NCBI RefSeq assembly: GCF_016863175.1
Contig: NZ_BOOJ01000078.1
Location: 1-60,880 of the forward strand
DNA: 60,880 nt
Source of the DNA: Paraplanobispora siamensis
GTDB lineage: Bacteria > Actinomycetota > Actinomycetes > Streptosporangiales > Streptosporangiaceae
Reading direction: 5' to 3'
The position numbers and the translations under genes are program-made. Below are positions 32,557-40,406 of the stretch, piece after piece; within the stretch, counting starts at the first letter, position 1, and the number at the start of each line of letters is the position of its first letter. The notes below the pieces were generated by a model. It ran no database searches and was not told the DNA's origin. It saw nothing but the letters and a program-made list of their open reading frames with translations.

Positions 32557-33654
32557 TCAGGGGGCGGTCGGGGGGATCTCGTAGGCGGGGAGGCCGTGAG
32601 GGTGCGCTGCGGCCAGGGTGAGTTCTTCGGCGCCTGCGAGTCGGACGGTCAGGCTGAAGCGGTGCTGTTCGCCGACTCCGCGTGGCTCGAAGGAGATGTG
32701 GGCGAAACCCGCGTCCGGAGTGCTGTCGGCGGCGAGCCGTTCCAGCTCGCCTTCGACGCGGGCCCATTCGTCGGCGGGGACGTACTGGCTCATGATCGAA
32801 TGCCACACGACGGTGAGCGTGCCGGGCTCCAGCCGGACACCGGAGAGGAAGTCCGCAGCGCCGAGGGCGCCGACCTCCGCCGGAACCCGGGCGGCCAGCC
32901 GCAGGGCGCCGTCGAGCCGGGCCGCTCGATGGCTCTGGTCCGGCCAGACATACGCCCGCAGGATCAACCGTCCTTCTGGCGACAGGGGGTCGAGGGGCGT
33001 CGGATCGCAGCCTCGCCTTTCGAGGACCGTCAGAGCCGGGTGGTCCTGAGCCGTCTTCACCAGCCACCGCGGCGGCGCTTCCCGCCAGAGGTCCTCCAGG
33101 ACCACCTCGGAGTCCGCCGGCCCCCACGAGAAGTCATCGGAGACGTACCGGAAGTGATCGGCGCGCAGATTGAGCCCGGCGCTGGAGCCCAGCTCGAACA
33201 GCCTGACGGGCAGCGGGACGGCCCGTGCGGCCGCCAGCAATCCGGTGATCAGAAGACTCGCCCGTCCGACCTCGTTGGTCTGCGGCGGCCGGGTCATCCA
33301 GTCGCGCACCCATTCCAGCTCGTCCGCGACTGCCTCCCGGAAAGCCGGCCAGCAGGCGTCCGGCCGCTCCGGGTCGAAGGTCCCTCCCGTGCTGGGGTAG
33401 TGCGCGGCCAGGCCGGGTGCACGGCCGGCGAGCGCGAGGGCGTGAACCCCGCCGAGCAGCCGCAGGGCCACGACGTCGTCCTCGGGGGCATTCTCATACC
33501 CGGCCAGCGCCTCGGCGCAGGGACCACCGTCCCGGACGTCCTGCGCCACCCGTCCGAGCAGAGCCGCATACAGCGGCGAACCCAACGCCGCACACGCCTT
33601 CGCCTGCCGCTCGACCATCACAGCGGCCCGCTCACGCAACGCGGACTCCCCCAT
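32557..33654 (-). CDS. DUF2332 family protein
   Basis: This 365-residue protein has the DUF2332 signature: ALGSPLYAALLGRVAQDV near residue 25, ALRLLGGVHALALAGRAP, and ELGSSAGLNLRADHFRY near residue 175. That last motif resembles a SAM-binding loop, but activity is unknown. It starts at ATG 33654 with only a weak GGGGGTGA upstream. The gene sits between inverted copies B and C of a dispersed repeat and has no same-strand partner close by. Confidence 0.85.
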   Translation of the reverse strand: MGESALRERAAVMVERQAKACAALGSPLYAALLGRVAQDVRDGGPCAEALAGYENAPEDDVVALRLLGGVHALALAGRAPGLAAHYPSTGGTFDPERPDACWPAFREAVADELEWVRDWMTRPPQTNEVGRASLLITGLLAAARAVPLPVRLFELGSSAGLNLRADHFRYVSDDFSWGPADSEVVLEDLWREAPPRWLVKTAQDHPALTVLERRGCDPTPLDPLSPEGRLILRAYVWPDQSHRAARLDGALRLAARVPAEVGALGAADFLSGVRLEPGTLTVVWHSIMSQYVPADEWARVEGELERLAADSTPDAGFAHISFEPRGVGEQHRFSLTVRLAGAEELTLAAAHPHGLPAYEIPPTAP

Positions 33655-33738
33655 AAACGATCACCCCCACCAACAAACGCCAACCGCCAGTCAAACCAGA
33701 CGATATGCGTACGCTCTCCTCTCCCCCGCCCCACCCCC

Positions 33739-33830
33739 ACAGCGGTCGGCCGTGCGCTCCTTTCCGCACCATGGCTTCAGCAACGGCGCCCCGCCCCAAA
33801 CCGTCCAGCGTCTCGCCGTACCGGCGCCGG
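33739..33830 (+). repeat. Dispersed repeat, copy C (internally deleted)
   Basis: The first 59 bp (33739-33797) equal the outer end of copy B in inverted orientation. The rest (33801-33830, ending CTCGCCGTACCGGCGCCGG) matches the 3' side of copies A and B. About 300-350 bp of the long form are missing between these parts, so this looks like a short deletion derivative. It lies in the gap between the ArsC-like stop codon and the DUF2332 start. Confidence 0.78.
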
Positions 33831-33838
33831 ACCCGGCG

Positions 33839-34189
33839 TTATTCGAGCAGGGACCTCACGGACTCCTCGTCGCGGGCGACCACTGCGCGGCCGTCTTCGG
33901 TCAGGATGATCGGGCGCTGGATCAGGACCGGGTTGGCGGCCAGGATGGCGATCCATTCGGATCGGTCGCGGGGGTGGTCGGCCAGGCCGAGCTCCTTGGC
34001 CCGGGGCTCGCCCAGGCGGGTGATGTCCCAGGGTTCGAGGCCGAGGCGGTCGAGGACCTCCGAGAGTTCGGCGGCCGTCGGCGGATCGTCGAGATAGCGG
34101 CGCACGACCACGTCCTGGCCGGAGTCGGTCAGGGCGCACAGGGCGGTGCGGCTCTTGGAGCAGCGGGGGTTGTGCCAGACGGTGGTCAT
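33839..34189 (-). CDS. ArsC/YffB-like thioredoxin-fold protein
   Basis: This 116-residue member of the arsenate reductase (ArsC) family has the start TTVWHNPRCSKSRTAL with the single active-site cysteine (residue 9) and the C-terminal PILIQRPIILTEDGRA-type segment (NPVLIQRPIIL). The arginine expected for arsenate reduction around RRYL is present, but no ars genes adjoin, so the substrate may be a thiol adduct rather than arsenate. ATG 34189 overlaps the YbaK stop as ATGA, so the two are translated together. Confidence 0.85.
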   Translation of the reverse strand: MTTVWHNPRCSKSRTALCALTDSGQDVVVRRYLDDPPTAAELSEVLDRLGLEPWDITRLGEPRAKELGLADHPRDRSEWIAILAANPVLIQRPIILTEDGRAVVARDEESVRSLLE

Positions 34190-34662
34190 TCGACCTCCGC
34201 AGGGGTGCCGCCGGTGATGCGGATCAGTTCCTCGTAGGTGGTGGGGAAGATCGTGTGCGGATGGCCGGCCGCGGCCCAGACGACCTCGTGACGGCCGAGC
34301 CAGGGGTCGACGAGGGTCCGGATGGGCGACGGGTGGCCGAGGGGGGCGACGCCGCCGATGACCTGGCCGGTGGCCGCGCGGACGAACTCCGGGGTGGCCC
34401 TCTTGACCTTGGCGGCGCCGATCGTCCGGGCGATCAGCTCGGTGTTCACCCGGTGGGCCCCGCTGGTCAGGACCAGGAGGGGCGAGCCGTCGGCGTCGAA
34501 GATCAGGCTGTTGGCGATGGCCCCGACCTCGCAGCCGAGCTGGGCGGCGGCGGTGGCGGCCGTCGGCGTCGCCTCGGAGAAGACCACGATCTCGCCGGTG
34601 ACGCCGTGCTCGCGCAGGGCTGCGGCGACCTTCTCGACGTTGGGATGCAGCTTTTCTGACAC
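34186..34662 (-). CDS. YbaK/ProX-type aminoacyl-tRNA deacylase
   Basis: This 158-residue stand-alone editing domain is expected to hydrolyse mischarged Cys-tRNA or Ala-tRNA bound to tRNA(Pro). Family signatures are TAATAAAQLGCEVGAIANSL, with the conserved Lys region replaced by LIFDAD-PLLVLTSGAHRVN, and GVAPLGHP. It starts at GTG 34662. TAAAGT on the minus strand (34674-34669) ends 6 nt before it, predicting a leaderless mRNA. It forms an operon with the ArsC-like gene. Confidence 0.87.
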   Translation of the reverse strand: MSEKLHPNVEKVAAALREHGVTGEIVVFSEATPTAATAAAQLGCEVGAIANSLIFDADGSPLLVLTSGAHRVNTELIARTIGAAKVKRATPEFVRAATGQVIGGVAPLGHPSPIRTLVDPWLGRHEVVWAAAGHPHTIFPTTYEELIRITGGTPAEVE

Positions 34663-34791
34663 CCGGCCACTTTAGACAAAACATCGTCCGGTCACCGCTT
34701 CATAACCGACCGCCAACCGCCTATGGGGACGACGACCCGTGCGCTATGGTCCGTTGATCCGGCTATTACCGATATGAGGGGACGAGGTTAC

Positions 34792-35589
34792 GTGGAGGTT
34801 GGACGGCGGCTCACAGCGGCCGCGCTGACGACGGCGGGAGCCGTACTCCTGGCATCCTTCGGAACCGTGGGCACGGCGAGCGCGGCGCCCGCGCCCCCGG
34901 CCGCCGTGGCGCAGGTCGCGGCGCAGGCGGAGGCGGTCCCGTTCGCGGCTCCGGGCAAGACCCTCAAGCTGGGCGCCAAGGGTGCGGCGGTCAAGACGCT
35001 CCAGACGAGGCTCAAGGAGCTCGGCTACGACCCGGGCAGGATCGACGGGCGGTACGGCGGGGCGACCCTGGCCGCCGTGTGGGCCTTCCAGAAGGTCAAC
35101 GGCATCCGGCCGACCAGCACCGTCGCCCGCAGGACCTGGAACGCTCTAGAGAGTCCGCGCCCGCCGAAGGTGCTGGTGCCCCGGGGCAAGCCCACCCGGA
35201 TCGAGATGAACCTCACCAAGCAGGTGATGGTGCTCTACGTCGGCGGACAGGTGAGGCTGATCAGCCACACCTCCTCCGGCAGCGGCATCCCCTACTGCGA
35301 GACGGCGGTCTGGCAGGGCAGGAAGCAGCAGTTCTGCGGCAGCGCCCGCACGCCGACGGGTGACTACAAGACGACCTGGCGCCGGGACGGGTGGCACAAG
35401 TCCTATCTGGGCGAGCTGTACAACCCGATCTTCTTCAACGGCGGCATCGCCTTCCACGGCGCGCTGTCGGTGCCGCTCACCCCGGCCTCGCACGGATGCG
35501 TGCGGCTGCCGATGCACGTGGCCGAGATCCTGCCCGACCTGGTCGGCACCGGCGTCCCGGTCCACGTCCGGGGGAAGTTCGTGCGGTAG
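34792..35589 (+). CDS. Secreted L,D-transpeptidase with peptidoglycan-binding domain
   Basis: The protein forms 3-3 cross-links in peptidoglycan outside the membrane. From GTG 34792 (GAGGGGACGAGG just upstream) it has 265 residues: a signal peptide of about 30 residues ending GTASAA, a peptidoglycan-binding domain (LKLGAKGAAVKTLQTRLKEL, GRIDGRYGGATLAAVWAFQ), and a YkuD catalytic domain with the nucleophile in SHGCVRLP near the C-terminus. A perfect terminator follows. An in-frame ATG at 34774 is possible but has no ribosome binding site. Confidence 0.9.
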   Translation: MEVGRRLTAAALTTAGAVLLASFGTVGTASAAPAPPAAVAQVAAQAEAVPFAAPGKTLKLGAKGAAVKTLQTRLKELGYDPGRIDGRYGGATLAAVWAFQKVNGIRPTSTVARRTWNALESPRPPKVLVPRGKPTRIEMNLTKQVMVLYVGGQVRLISHTSSGSGIPYCETAVWQGRKQQFCGSARTPTGDYKTTWRRDGWHKSYLGELYNPIFFNGGIAFHGALSVPLTPASHGCVRLPMHVAEILPDLVGTGVPVHVRGKFVR

Positions 35590-35608
35590 TCGCGGCCCGC
35601 TCCACGAG

Positions 35609-35638
35609 AGCCCCGGAAGATCTGTATCTTCCGGGGCT
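35609..35638 (+). terminator. Rho-independent terminator of the L,D-transpeptidase gene
   Basis: A 12-bp perfect stem AGCCCCGGAAGA / TCTTCCGGGGCT with a 6-nt loop is followed by TTCTTATC. It lies 20 bp after the stop codon. Confidence 0.92.
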
Positions 35639-35656
35639 TTCTTATCGCTCTAATGA

Positions 35657-35672
35657 TCGAACTTTTGTTCGT
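35657..35672. promoter_or_regulatory. SOS (LexA) box 1
   Basis: TCGAACTTTTGTTCGT matches the actinobacterial SOS box TCGAAC-N4-GTTCGA at 11 of 12 fixed positions. It lies just upstream of the -35 hexamer of the HEPN gene. Confidence 0.85.
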
Positions 35673-35680
35673 CGATTTAC

Positions 35681-35709
35681 TTGACAGTATCGATGATCGA
35701 ATTTATGTT
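35681..35709 (+). promoter_or_regulatory. Promoter of the HEPN gene, overlapped by LexA boxes
   Basis: A consensus -35 TTGACA (35681-35686) is followed after 17 bp by TATGTT (35704-35709). The second SOS box covers this -10. Transcription should start near 35716. Confidence 0.8.
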
Positions 35710-35712
35710 CGA
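35697..35712. promoter_or_regulatory. SOS (LexA) box 2
   Basis: TCGAATTTATGTTCGA matches the SOS box at 11 of 12 fixed positions and overlaps the -10 hexamer. Together with box 1, exactly 40 bp away, it should allow tight LexA repression. Confidence 0.87.
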
Positions 35713-35914
35713 TGTGATGACGTGGGACTCGCGGCTCACGTTCAGGGCGGTTGGCCGACCTCCTGGTGTCAGAGAGACGACAGGACAAGGCCGGGGCGGA
35801 CGGGGAGAGGGGAAGCTCCTCGTCCGGCCGTCCGGCGCAATTGTCGGTGGGGTCTGCGAATGTGGCTTCACCGGCGAGAACGCCGGGAGCCGCTCCCGAA
35901 AGGAGGCTGAAGCA

Positions 35915-36361
35915 ATGACCCCTCGGCTCGGCGATTCCGGCGGGCCCCGGCTCTCGCCAACGGTCCGGGCACGCCTGGCCGACGCGCGCGACTGCCTGGA
36001 GGAGGCGGCCCGCGCGCGCACATCGGCTGCGCGCTACGTCGCGGCGCACCTCGCGGCACTGCGGGCGGCCGCCGCCGTCCTGGCCGCACGCCCCCGGCCG
36101 ATGGACGGCCGCAGGCGCAGGCTCCGCAGCGCATGGGAGCTTCTCCCCGAGGCCGAGCCGCGGCTGGCCGACTGGGCGCCATATTTCGAAGTGAGTGCGG
36201 CCCGGCGAGCCGCGATCGAAGCGGGCATGACCACCTCCGTCGCACCCCGTGACGCGGAGGAGTTGATGTCCGAGGCCGAGCGGTTCGTTCTCACGGTGGA
36301 GGCGATGCTCGGCCTGCCTTCCCAGCCCGCCTTGCCCACCCACGTCCCCCTGGCCGGATAG
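35915..36361 (+). CDS. SAV_6107-type HEPN domain protein
   Basis: This 148-residue helical protein matches the HEPN_SAV_6107 type of actinobacteria: ARDCLEEAARA, RYVAAHLAALRAAAAVLAAR, AWELLPEAEPRLADWAPYF. The segment RYVAAH is an R-x4-H pair as used by HEPN ribonucleases, though whether it is catalytic here is unknown. ATG 35915 has GGAGG 8 nt upstream. The frame is open upstream to ATG 35717, right at the predicted transcription start, so a form with 66 extra residues is possible. The promoter has two SOS boxes, so the gene should be induced by DNA damage. The leader of about 200 nt holds nothing else I recognise. Confidence 0.85.
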   Translation: MTPRLGDSGGPRLSPTVRARLADARDCLEEAARARTSAARYVAAHLAALRAAAAVLAARPRPMDGRRRRLRSAWELLPEAEPRLADWAPYFEVSAARRAAIEAGMTTSVAPRDAEELMSEAERFVLTVEAMLGLPSQPALPTHVPLAG

Positions 36362-36465
36362 GACGGCCGGACCCGGAAACCGGGTAACTACGACGTCAAT
36401 ATTTCGCAGAAAATACTGAACATCGCTTTTGCCACCTTCATCTGATTCGCCAGGTCACGCCCTGC

Positions 36466-36471
36466 TAGGGT
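36466..36471 (+). promoter_or_regulatory. -10 hexamer of a leaderless GNAT gene
   Basis: TAGGGT ends 7 nt before GTG 36479, and no Shine-Dalgarno is present. The same layout is seen at several other genes in this window. Confidence 0.6.
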
Positions 36472-36478
36472 GCGACAA

Positions 36479-37054
36479 GTGATCGCACTGCGGCGCGTCG
36501 GCCCCGACGAGTTCAGCAACCGCCTGGATTCCGTGCTGGAGATCTACACGGCTGCGATGAAGCCGCCCCCCGACCAGCTCACCGGCCGCCAGACCATCAT
36601 GGGAAACCACGCCACCCACCCCGGTTTCGCCTGCCTGTTCGCCGAGACCTCCGACGGTGTGCCCGTGGGCGTCGCCTACGGTTTCCACGGTGTGCCCGGC
36701 CAGTGGTGGCACGACGTGGTGTACCAGGCGGTCACCGACCAGCTCGGCCAGCGGAAGGCCTACGACTGGTTCGGCGACGCCCTGGAGATCGCCGAGGTCC
36801 ACGTCCATCCCGACCACCAGGGCAAGGGCATCGGCCGCGCGCTGGTCACGGCCCTGTGCGCCGGCCGCCGTGAGCGCACCGCCGTGCTGTCCACCCGCGA
36901 CCAGCCCACCGCGGCCAGGCACCTCTACCGCAGCCTCGGCTTCGCCGACTTGCTCACCTGGTTCGTCTTCCCCGGCGGCTACGAGCACTACGCCATCGCG
37001 GGAGCCGTACTGCCGCTGTCGGAGAGGCCGAACGGCACGGCGCCGCCCGCCTAG
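36479..37054 (+). CDS. GNAT family N-acetyltransferase
   Basis: The 191-residue protein has the acetyl-CoA-binding motif A: IAEVHVHPDHQGKGIGRALV, then LSTRDQPTAARHLYRSLGF (motif B). The substrate is unknown. An N-terminal region with two Trp and several His (VPGQWWHDVVYQ) distinguishes it from short GNATs. GTG 36479 is preferred for the leaderless layout; GTG 36470 in frame would add three residues. It is convergent with metF. Confidence 0.85.
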   Translation: MIALRRVGPDEFSNRLDSVLEIYTAAMKPPPDQLTGRQTIMGNHATHPGFACLFAETSDGVPVGVAYGFHGVPGQWWHDVVYQAVTDQLGQRKAYDWFGDALEIAEVHVHPDHQGKGIGRALVTALCAGRRERTAVLSTRDQPTAARHLYRSLGFADLLTWFVFPGGYEHYAIAGAVLPLSERPNGTAPPA

Positions 37055-37062
37055 CCGATCCG

Positions 37063-37085
37063 GGACCGGTGTCCGGGACCGGTCC
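37063..37085. terminator. Hairpin between convergent GNAT and metF
   Basis: GGACCGG (37063-37069) pairs with CCGGTCC (37079-37085) between two stop codons. There is no T-run. Confidence 0.5.
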
Positions 37086-37087
37086 GG

Positions 37088-38020
37088 CTAGGCGGTCAGC
37101 GGGGCGGTCTCGCGCGCGGCGTCGAGGGCCTGGAAGACCTCGCGGGTCGCGCTCGACCGGTTGAAGGTGATGAAGTGGATGCCGGGCGCGCCCTCGTCGA
37201 GCAGGGTCTGGCAGAGCTCCGCGGCATGCTCGACGCCGAGCCGGCGCACCGCGACGGGGTCGTCGGCGACGGCCTCGAAGCGGGCGGCCACCTCGGGCGG
37301 GAACGGCGCGCCGGACAGCTGCTCGGACCTGGCGATCGTGCTCATCTGGGTCACGGGCATGATGCCGGGGATGATCGGGGTGTCGCAGCCCTTGGCCGCG
37401 ACCCGGTCGCGCAGCCGCAGATAGTCCTCCGCCCGGAAGAACATCTGCGTGATGGCGTAGTCGGCGCCGGCGCGGCACTTGCGCACGAAGTACTCGGTGT
37501 CGGACTCCACCGAGACCGAGCGCGGGTGCTTGTAGGGGAAGGCGGCCACGCCCACGCAGAAGTCGCCGGACTGGCGGATCAGCCGGACCAGCTCCTCGGC
37601 GTAGAGCACGCCCTCGGGGTGGCGCACCCACTCGCCCATCGGGTCGCCGGGCGGGTCGCCCCGCACCGCGAGGATGTTGCGCACGCCCGCCCCGGCGAAG
37701 CGGCCCACCAGGTGGCGCAGCTCGCGGATCGAGTGGTTGACGGCCGTGAAGTGCGCGACCGGGGTCAGCGTGGTCTCGTGGGCCAGCCGCTCCACGATCT
37801 CGACCGTGCGGTCCCGGGTGCCTCCGCCGGCGCCGTAGGTCACCGAGACGAAGGTGGGGCGCAACGCCTCCAGCTCCCGGATGGCACGCCAGAGCTGCCG
37901 CTCGCCCTCGTCGGTCTTCGGCGGGAAGAACTCGAAGGAGAACGACCGGCCGCCGGCCGCGAGCAGCTCGCGGACGGTGGGCACACGATCGGGAAGAATT
38001 GAGGGGCGACCCAGAGCCAT
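37088..38020 (-). CDS. metF: 5,10-methylenetetrahydrofolate reductase
   Basis: It reduces methylene-THF to methyl-THF for methionine synthesis. The FAD barrel shows FSFEFFPPKTDEGERQLW near the N-terminus, VTYGAGGGTRD and ILAVRGDPPGD in the middle, and ITQMFFRAEDY and PIIPGIMPVT later. The 310 residues are normal. The start at ATG 38020 is followed by the sequence ALGRPSILPDR before the core. It is divergent from the polyprenyl synthase with a 120-bp gap. Confidence 0.94.
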   Translation of the reverse strand: MALGRPSILPDRVPTVRELLAAGGRSFSFEFFPPKTDEGERQLWRAIRELEALRPTFVSVTYGAGGGTRDRTVEIVERLAHETTLTPVAHFTAVNHSIRELRHLVGRFAGAGVRNILAVRGDPPGDPMGEWVRHPEGVLYAEELVRLIRQSGDFCVGVAAFPYKHPRSVSVESDTEYFVRKCRAGADYAITQMFFRAEDYLRLRDRVAAKGCDTPIIPGIMPVTQMSTIARSEQLSGAPFPPEVAARFEAVADDPVAVRRLGVEHAAELCQTLLDEGAPGIHFITFNRSSATREVFQALDAARETAPLTA

Positions 38021-38140
38021 GGTCCTAGGGTACTGGCAGGGACGACCCCGGGCGGGGGCACGGCGGATCGTCGTCTCTCCTCTCGTGCCGCATCCACCCC
38101 ACGAGATCGGGATCGTGTTCGCAAACGTTAATCTCTGTGC

Positions 38141-39208
38141 ATGACCGCTTCCGCAGCCAGGCTGGACACCGTTCGTTCCGAAGTGGACCGTTCGATCAGA
38201 AGGTTCCTCGACCGGCAGCGTCCGCTGGTCAGCGCCCCCGAGCTCGCCCCCCTCGTCTCCGCCACCGAGGACTTCCTGAGCGGCGGCAAACGGCTCCGGC
38301 CCGCCTTCTGCTACTGGGGCTGGCGCGGCGCCGGAGGCGACGACGACCCCGCCTTCTTCACCGCGGCGGCCTCCCTCGAACTGCTGCAGGCCAGCGCCCT
38401 GGCGCACGACGACGTGATGGACGCCAGCGACCTGCGCCGGGGCATGCCCTCGGCGCACCGGCGTTTCCAGGCGATCCACGAGAAGGCGGGCTGGCACGGC
38501 TCGGCCGAGCAGTTCGGTGAGGGCGCCGCCATCCTGCTGGGCAACCTGCTGCTGGTCTGGTCCGGCGAGATGTGGCGGACCAGCGGCCTGCCCCCGGCCG
38601 CGCTGGCCGCCGCCCAGCCGGTCTACGACTACATGCGCACCGAGCTGATGTGCGGCCAGTATCTGGACCTGCTGGAGCAGGCGCACGGCGAGAACACCTT
38701 CGAGAGCGCGCTGCGGGTCGCGCTGTTCAAGAGCGGGAAGTACTCCGTGGAGCACCCCCTGCGGCTGGGCCTGGTGCTGGCGGCCCAGGGCCTGGAGCCG
38801 TGGATCGACCGCCTGTGCGAGGGGTACGGCCGCAACGTCGGCATCGCCTTCCAGCTGCGCGACGACATCCTCGGGGTGTTCGGCGACCCCGCCGAGACGG
38901 GCAAGCCCGCCGGGGACGACCTGCGCGAGGGCAAGCGCACGATGCTCATCGCCCGCACGCTCGCCGCCGCCTCGCCGGAGCAGGCCCGGCAGGTGCGCCT
39001 GACGCTCGGCGACCCCGACCTGGACGCGCAGGGCGTCGACCGGCTGCGCGGCATCATCCGGGAGACCGGCGCGCTCGGGGCCTGCGAGGAGATGATCAAG
39101 AACTACCTCGATGACGCCCTGAACTCGCTGGACGACGCGCCGATCACACCGGAGGCCCGCTCGGCCCTGGCCGACCTGGCCGTGGCCGCCACCTCCCGCC
39201 GGACCTGA
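38141..39208 (+). CDS. Polyprenyl (geranylgeranyl-type) diphosphate synthase
   Basis: It condenses isopentenyl diphosphate units into C15-C20 or longer chains. The first aspartate-rich motif is in LAHDDVMDASDLRRG, the second in FQLRDDILGVFGDP, followed by KPAGDDLREGKRTML. The product is 355 residues. No dedicated terpene cyclase adjoins, so a role in quinone, carotenoid or lipid-carrier supply is more likely. The divergent metF pairing is common in actinomycetes. Confidence 0.9.
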   Translation: MTASAARLDTVRSEVDRSIRRFLDRQRPLVSAPELAPLVSATEDFLSGGKRLRPAFCYWGWRGAGGDDDPAFFTAAASLELLQASALAHDDVMDASDLRRGMPSAHRRFQAIHEKAGWHGSAEQFGEGAAILLGNLLLVWSGEMWRTSGLPPAALAAAQPVYDYMRTELMCGQYLDLLEQAHGENTFESALRVALFKSGKYSVEHPLRLGLVLAAQGLEPWIDRLCEGYGRNVGIAFQLRDDILGVFGDPAETGKPAGDDLREGKRTMLIARTLAAASPEQARQVRLTLGDPDLDAQGVDRLRGIIRETGALGACEEMIKNYLDDALNSLDDAPITPEARSALADLAVAATSRRT

Positions 39209-39285
39209 CCGCACGGCACGCGAGCGCGGCATCTGACCGCGTGCCCGGGAGAACACGGGACCTCCGCCGGACCTGACCGCACGGC
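39196..39285 (+). repeat. 22-bp direct repeat at the 3' end of the prenyl synthase gene
   Basis: CCGCCGGACCTGACCGCACGGC occurs at 39196-39217, spanning the stop codon, and again at 39264-39285. The period is 68 bp, so a small local duplication of the gene end has occurred. Confidence 0.8.
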
Positions 39286-39303
39286 TCAGGAGCGCGGGGC
39301 TCC

Positions 39304-39332
39304 CGGATCCGGATCCCGGAGGTCCGGATCCG
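39304..39332. terminator. Hairpin between prenyl synthase and thiE
   Basis: CGGATCCGGA (39304-39313) and TCCGGATCCG (39323-39332) form a 10-bp perfect stem with a 9-nt loop between convergent genes. There is no T-run. Confidence 0.6.
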
Positions 39333-39354
39333 TCGTCCCGCGCGGCCGGGGCCG

Positions 39355-40005
39355 TCAGTCCGCCCGGGCCGCCTCGGTCAGCCTGCGGCGGAACTCCGCG
39401 GCGGCCGCCTTGGGGTCGTCGGCCTCGGTGATGGCCCGCACGACCACGACCCGGCGTACGCCGTAGGAGATGACCTCGTCCAGGTTGGCCAGGTCGATGC
39501 CGCCGATGCCGAACCACGGGCGGTCGGTCTCCAGCGCGGCGGCGTGCTCCAGCAGGCCCGGCCCGGGCGCGTGGCGTCCGGGCTTGGTGGGCGTCGGCCA
39601 GACCGGACCGCAGCAGAAGTAGTCGACCCCGGGCTCGGCGGCGGCGGCGGAGGCCTCCGCCGGGCTGTGGGTGGAACGCCCGATGAGGATGTCGTCACCG
39701 AGGAGATCGCGCGCCACGCGCACCGGCAGGTCGTCCTGGCCGAGGTGGAGGACGTCGGGACGGGCCGCGTAGGCGATGTCCGCCCTGTCGTTGACGGCCA
39801 GGAGCCTCCCGTGCCGGTCGCAGGCGTCGCGGAAGACCTCCAGGAGCGCGAGCTCCTCGCGCGCCTCCAGCCCCTTCTCGCGCAGCTGCACGATGTCGAC
39901 GCCGCCCGCCAGAGCGGCGTCGAGGAAGTCGGCGAGGTCTCCCCGGTCGCGACGACCGTCGGTGCACAGGTACAGGCGGGCGTCAGAAACCGAGGGCCTG
40001 GGCAC
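39355..40005 (-). CDS. thiE: Thiamine-phosphate synthase
   Basis: It joins HMP-diphosphate and the thiazole phosphate into thiamine phosphate. This 216-residue TIM barrel has [42 protein letters not shown] and [17 protein letters not shown] 40005 overlaps the upstream Rv2175c-like gene by 23 bp. It lies apart from the riboswitch-controlled thiO-thiS-thiG, which supplies its thiazole, and shows no riboswitch of its own. Confidence 0.93.
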   Translation of the reverse strand: MPRPSVSDARLYLCTDGRRDRGDLADFLDAALAGGVDIVQLREKGLEAREELALLEVFRDACDRHGRLLAVNDRADIAYAARPDVLHLGQDDLPVRVARDLLGDDILIGRSTHSPAEASAAAAEPGVDYFCCGPVWPTPTKPGRHAPGPGLLEHAAALETDRPWFGIGGIDLANLDEVISYGVRRVVVVRAITEADDPKAAAAEFRRRLTEAARAD

Positions 40006-40357
40006 GCCGCTTGACCTCCGTGTGGCGGCCCGCACGGATCACGTCCATCGGCGACCCGGGAAAGGTGTCATCGGGGGTGAACAGCCACCGGAGCGACTCG
40101 ATGTCGTCGTATCCGGCATCGAGCAGCACGGTCAGCGTGCCCGGAAGGCCCTTGACGACGTCGTTTCCGGAGAGGAAGACCGCGGGGACCTGGGGCTCGC
40201 CACCTCCCCTGCGGACTCCGATGAGCTTGCGGTCCTTGAGGAGTTGCTTCGCGCGACCGGCGCTGAGGTTGAGCCGCCTGGCCACCTCGCTGAGGGTGAG
40301 CCATTCACCCACCAGTTCGTCTGTCTCCCGGTCGATCTGCGCAACAGAAAGCGTCAC
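39983..40357 (-). CDS. Rv2175c family DNA-binding protein
   Basis: This 124-residue winged-helix protein is related to mycobacterial Rv2175c, a DNA-binding substrate of a Ser/Thr kinase. The HTH is [23 protein letters not shown], then the family block [36 protein letters not shown] and [10 protein letters not shown] at the end. The Thr residues near the N-terminus (TLSV, DRETDEL) are candidate phosphorylation sites; the PASTA kinase lies 5 kb away. It is upstream of and overlaps thiE. Confidence 0.88.
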   Translation of the reverse strand: MTLSVAQIDRETDELVGEWLTLSEVARRLNLSAGRAKQLLKDRKLIGVRRGGGEPQVPAVFLSGNDVVKGLPGTLTVLLDAGYDDIESLRWLFTPDDTFPGSPMDVIRAGRHTEVKRRAQALGF

Positions 40358-40406
40358 GAATCCACCATTACCACATCGCGTCCTTCGGCAAACACCGGCG
40401 GCGAGG

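Noticed and set aside
35653-35910. 85-residue frame in the HEPN leader
   Set aside because: Its ATG lies inside LexA box 1, upstream of the predicted transcription start, so the full frame would not be transcribed.
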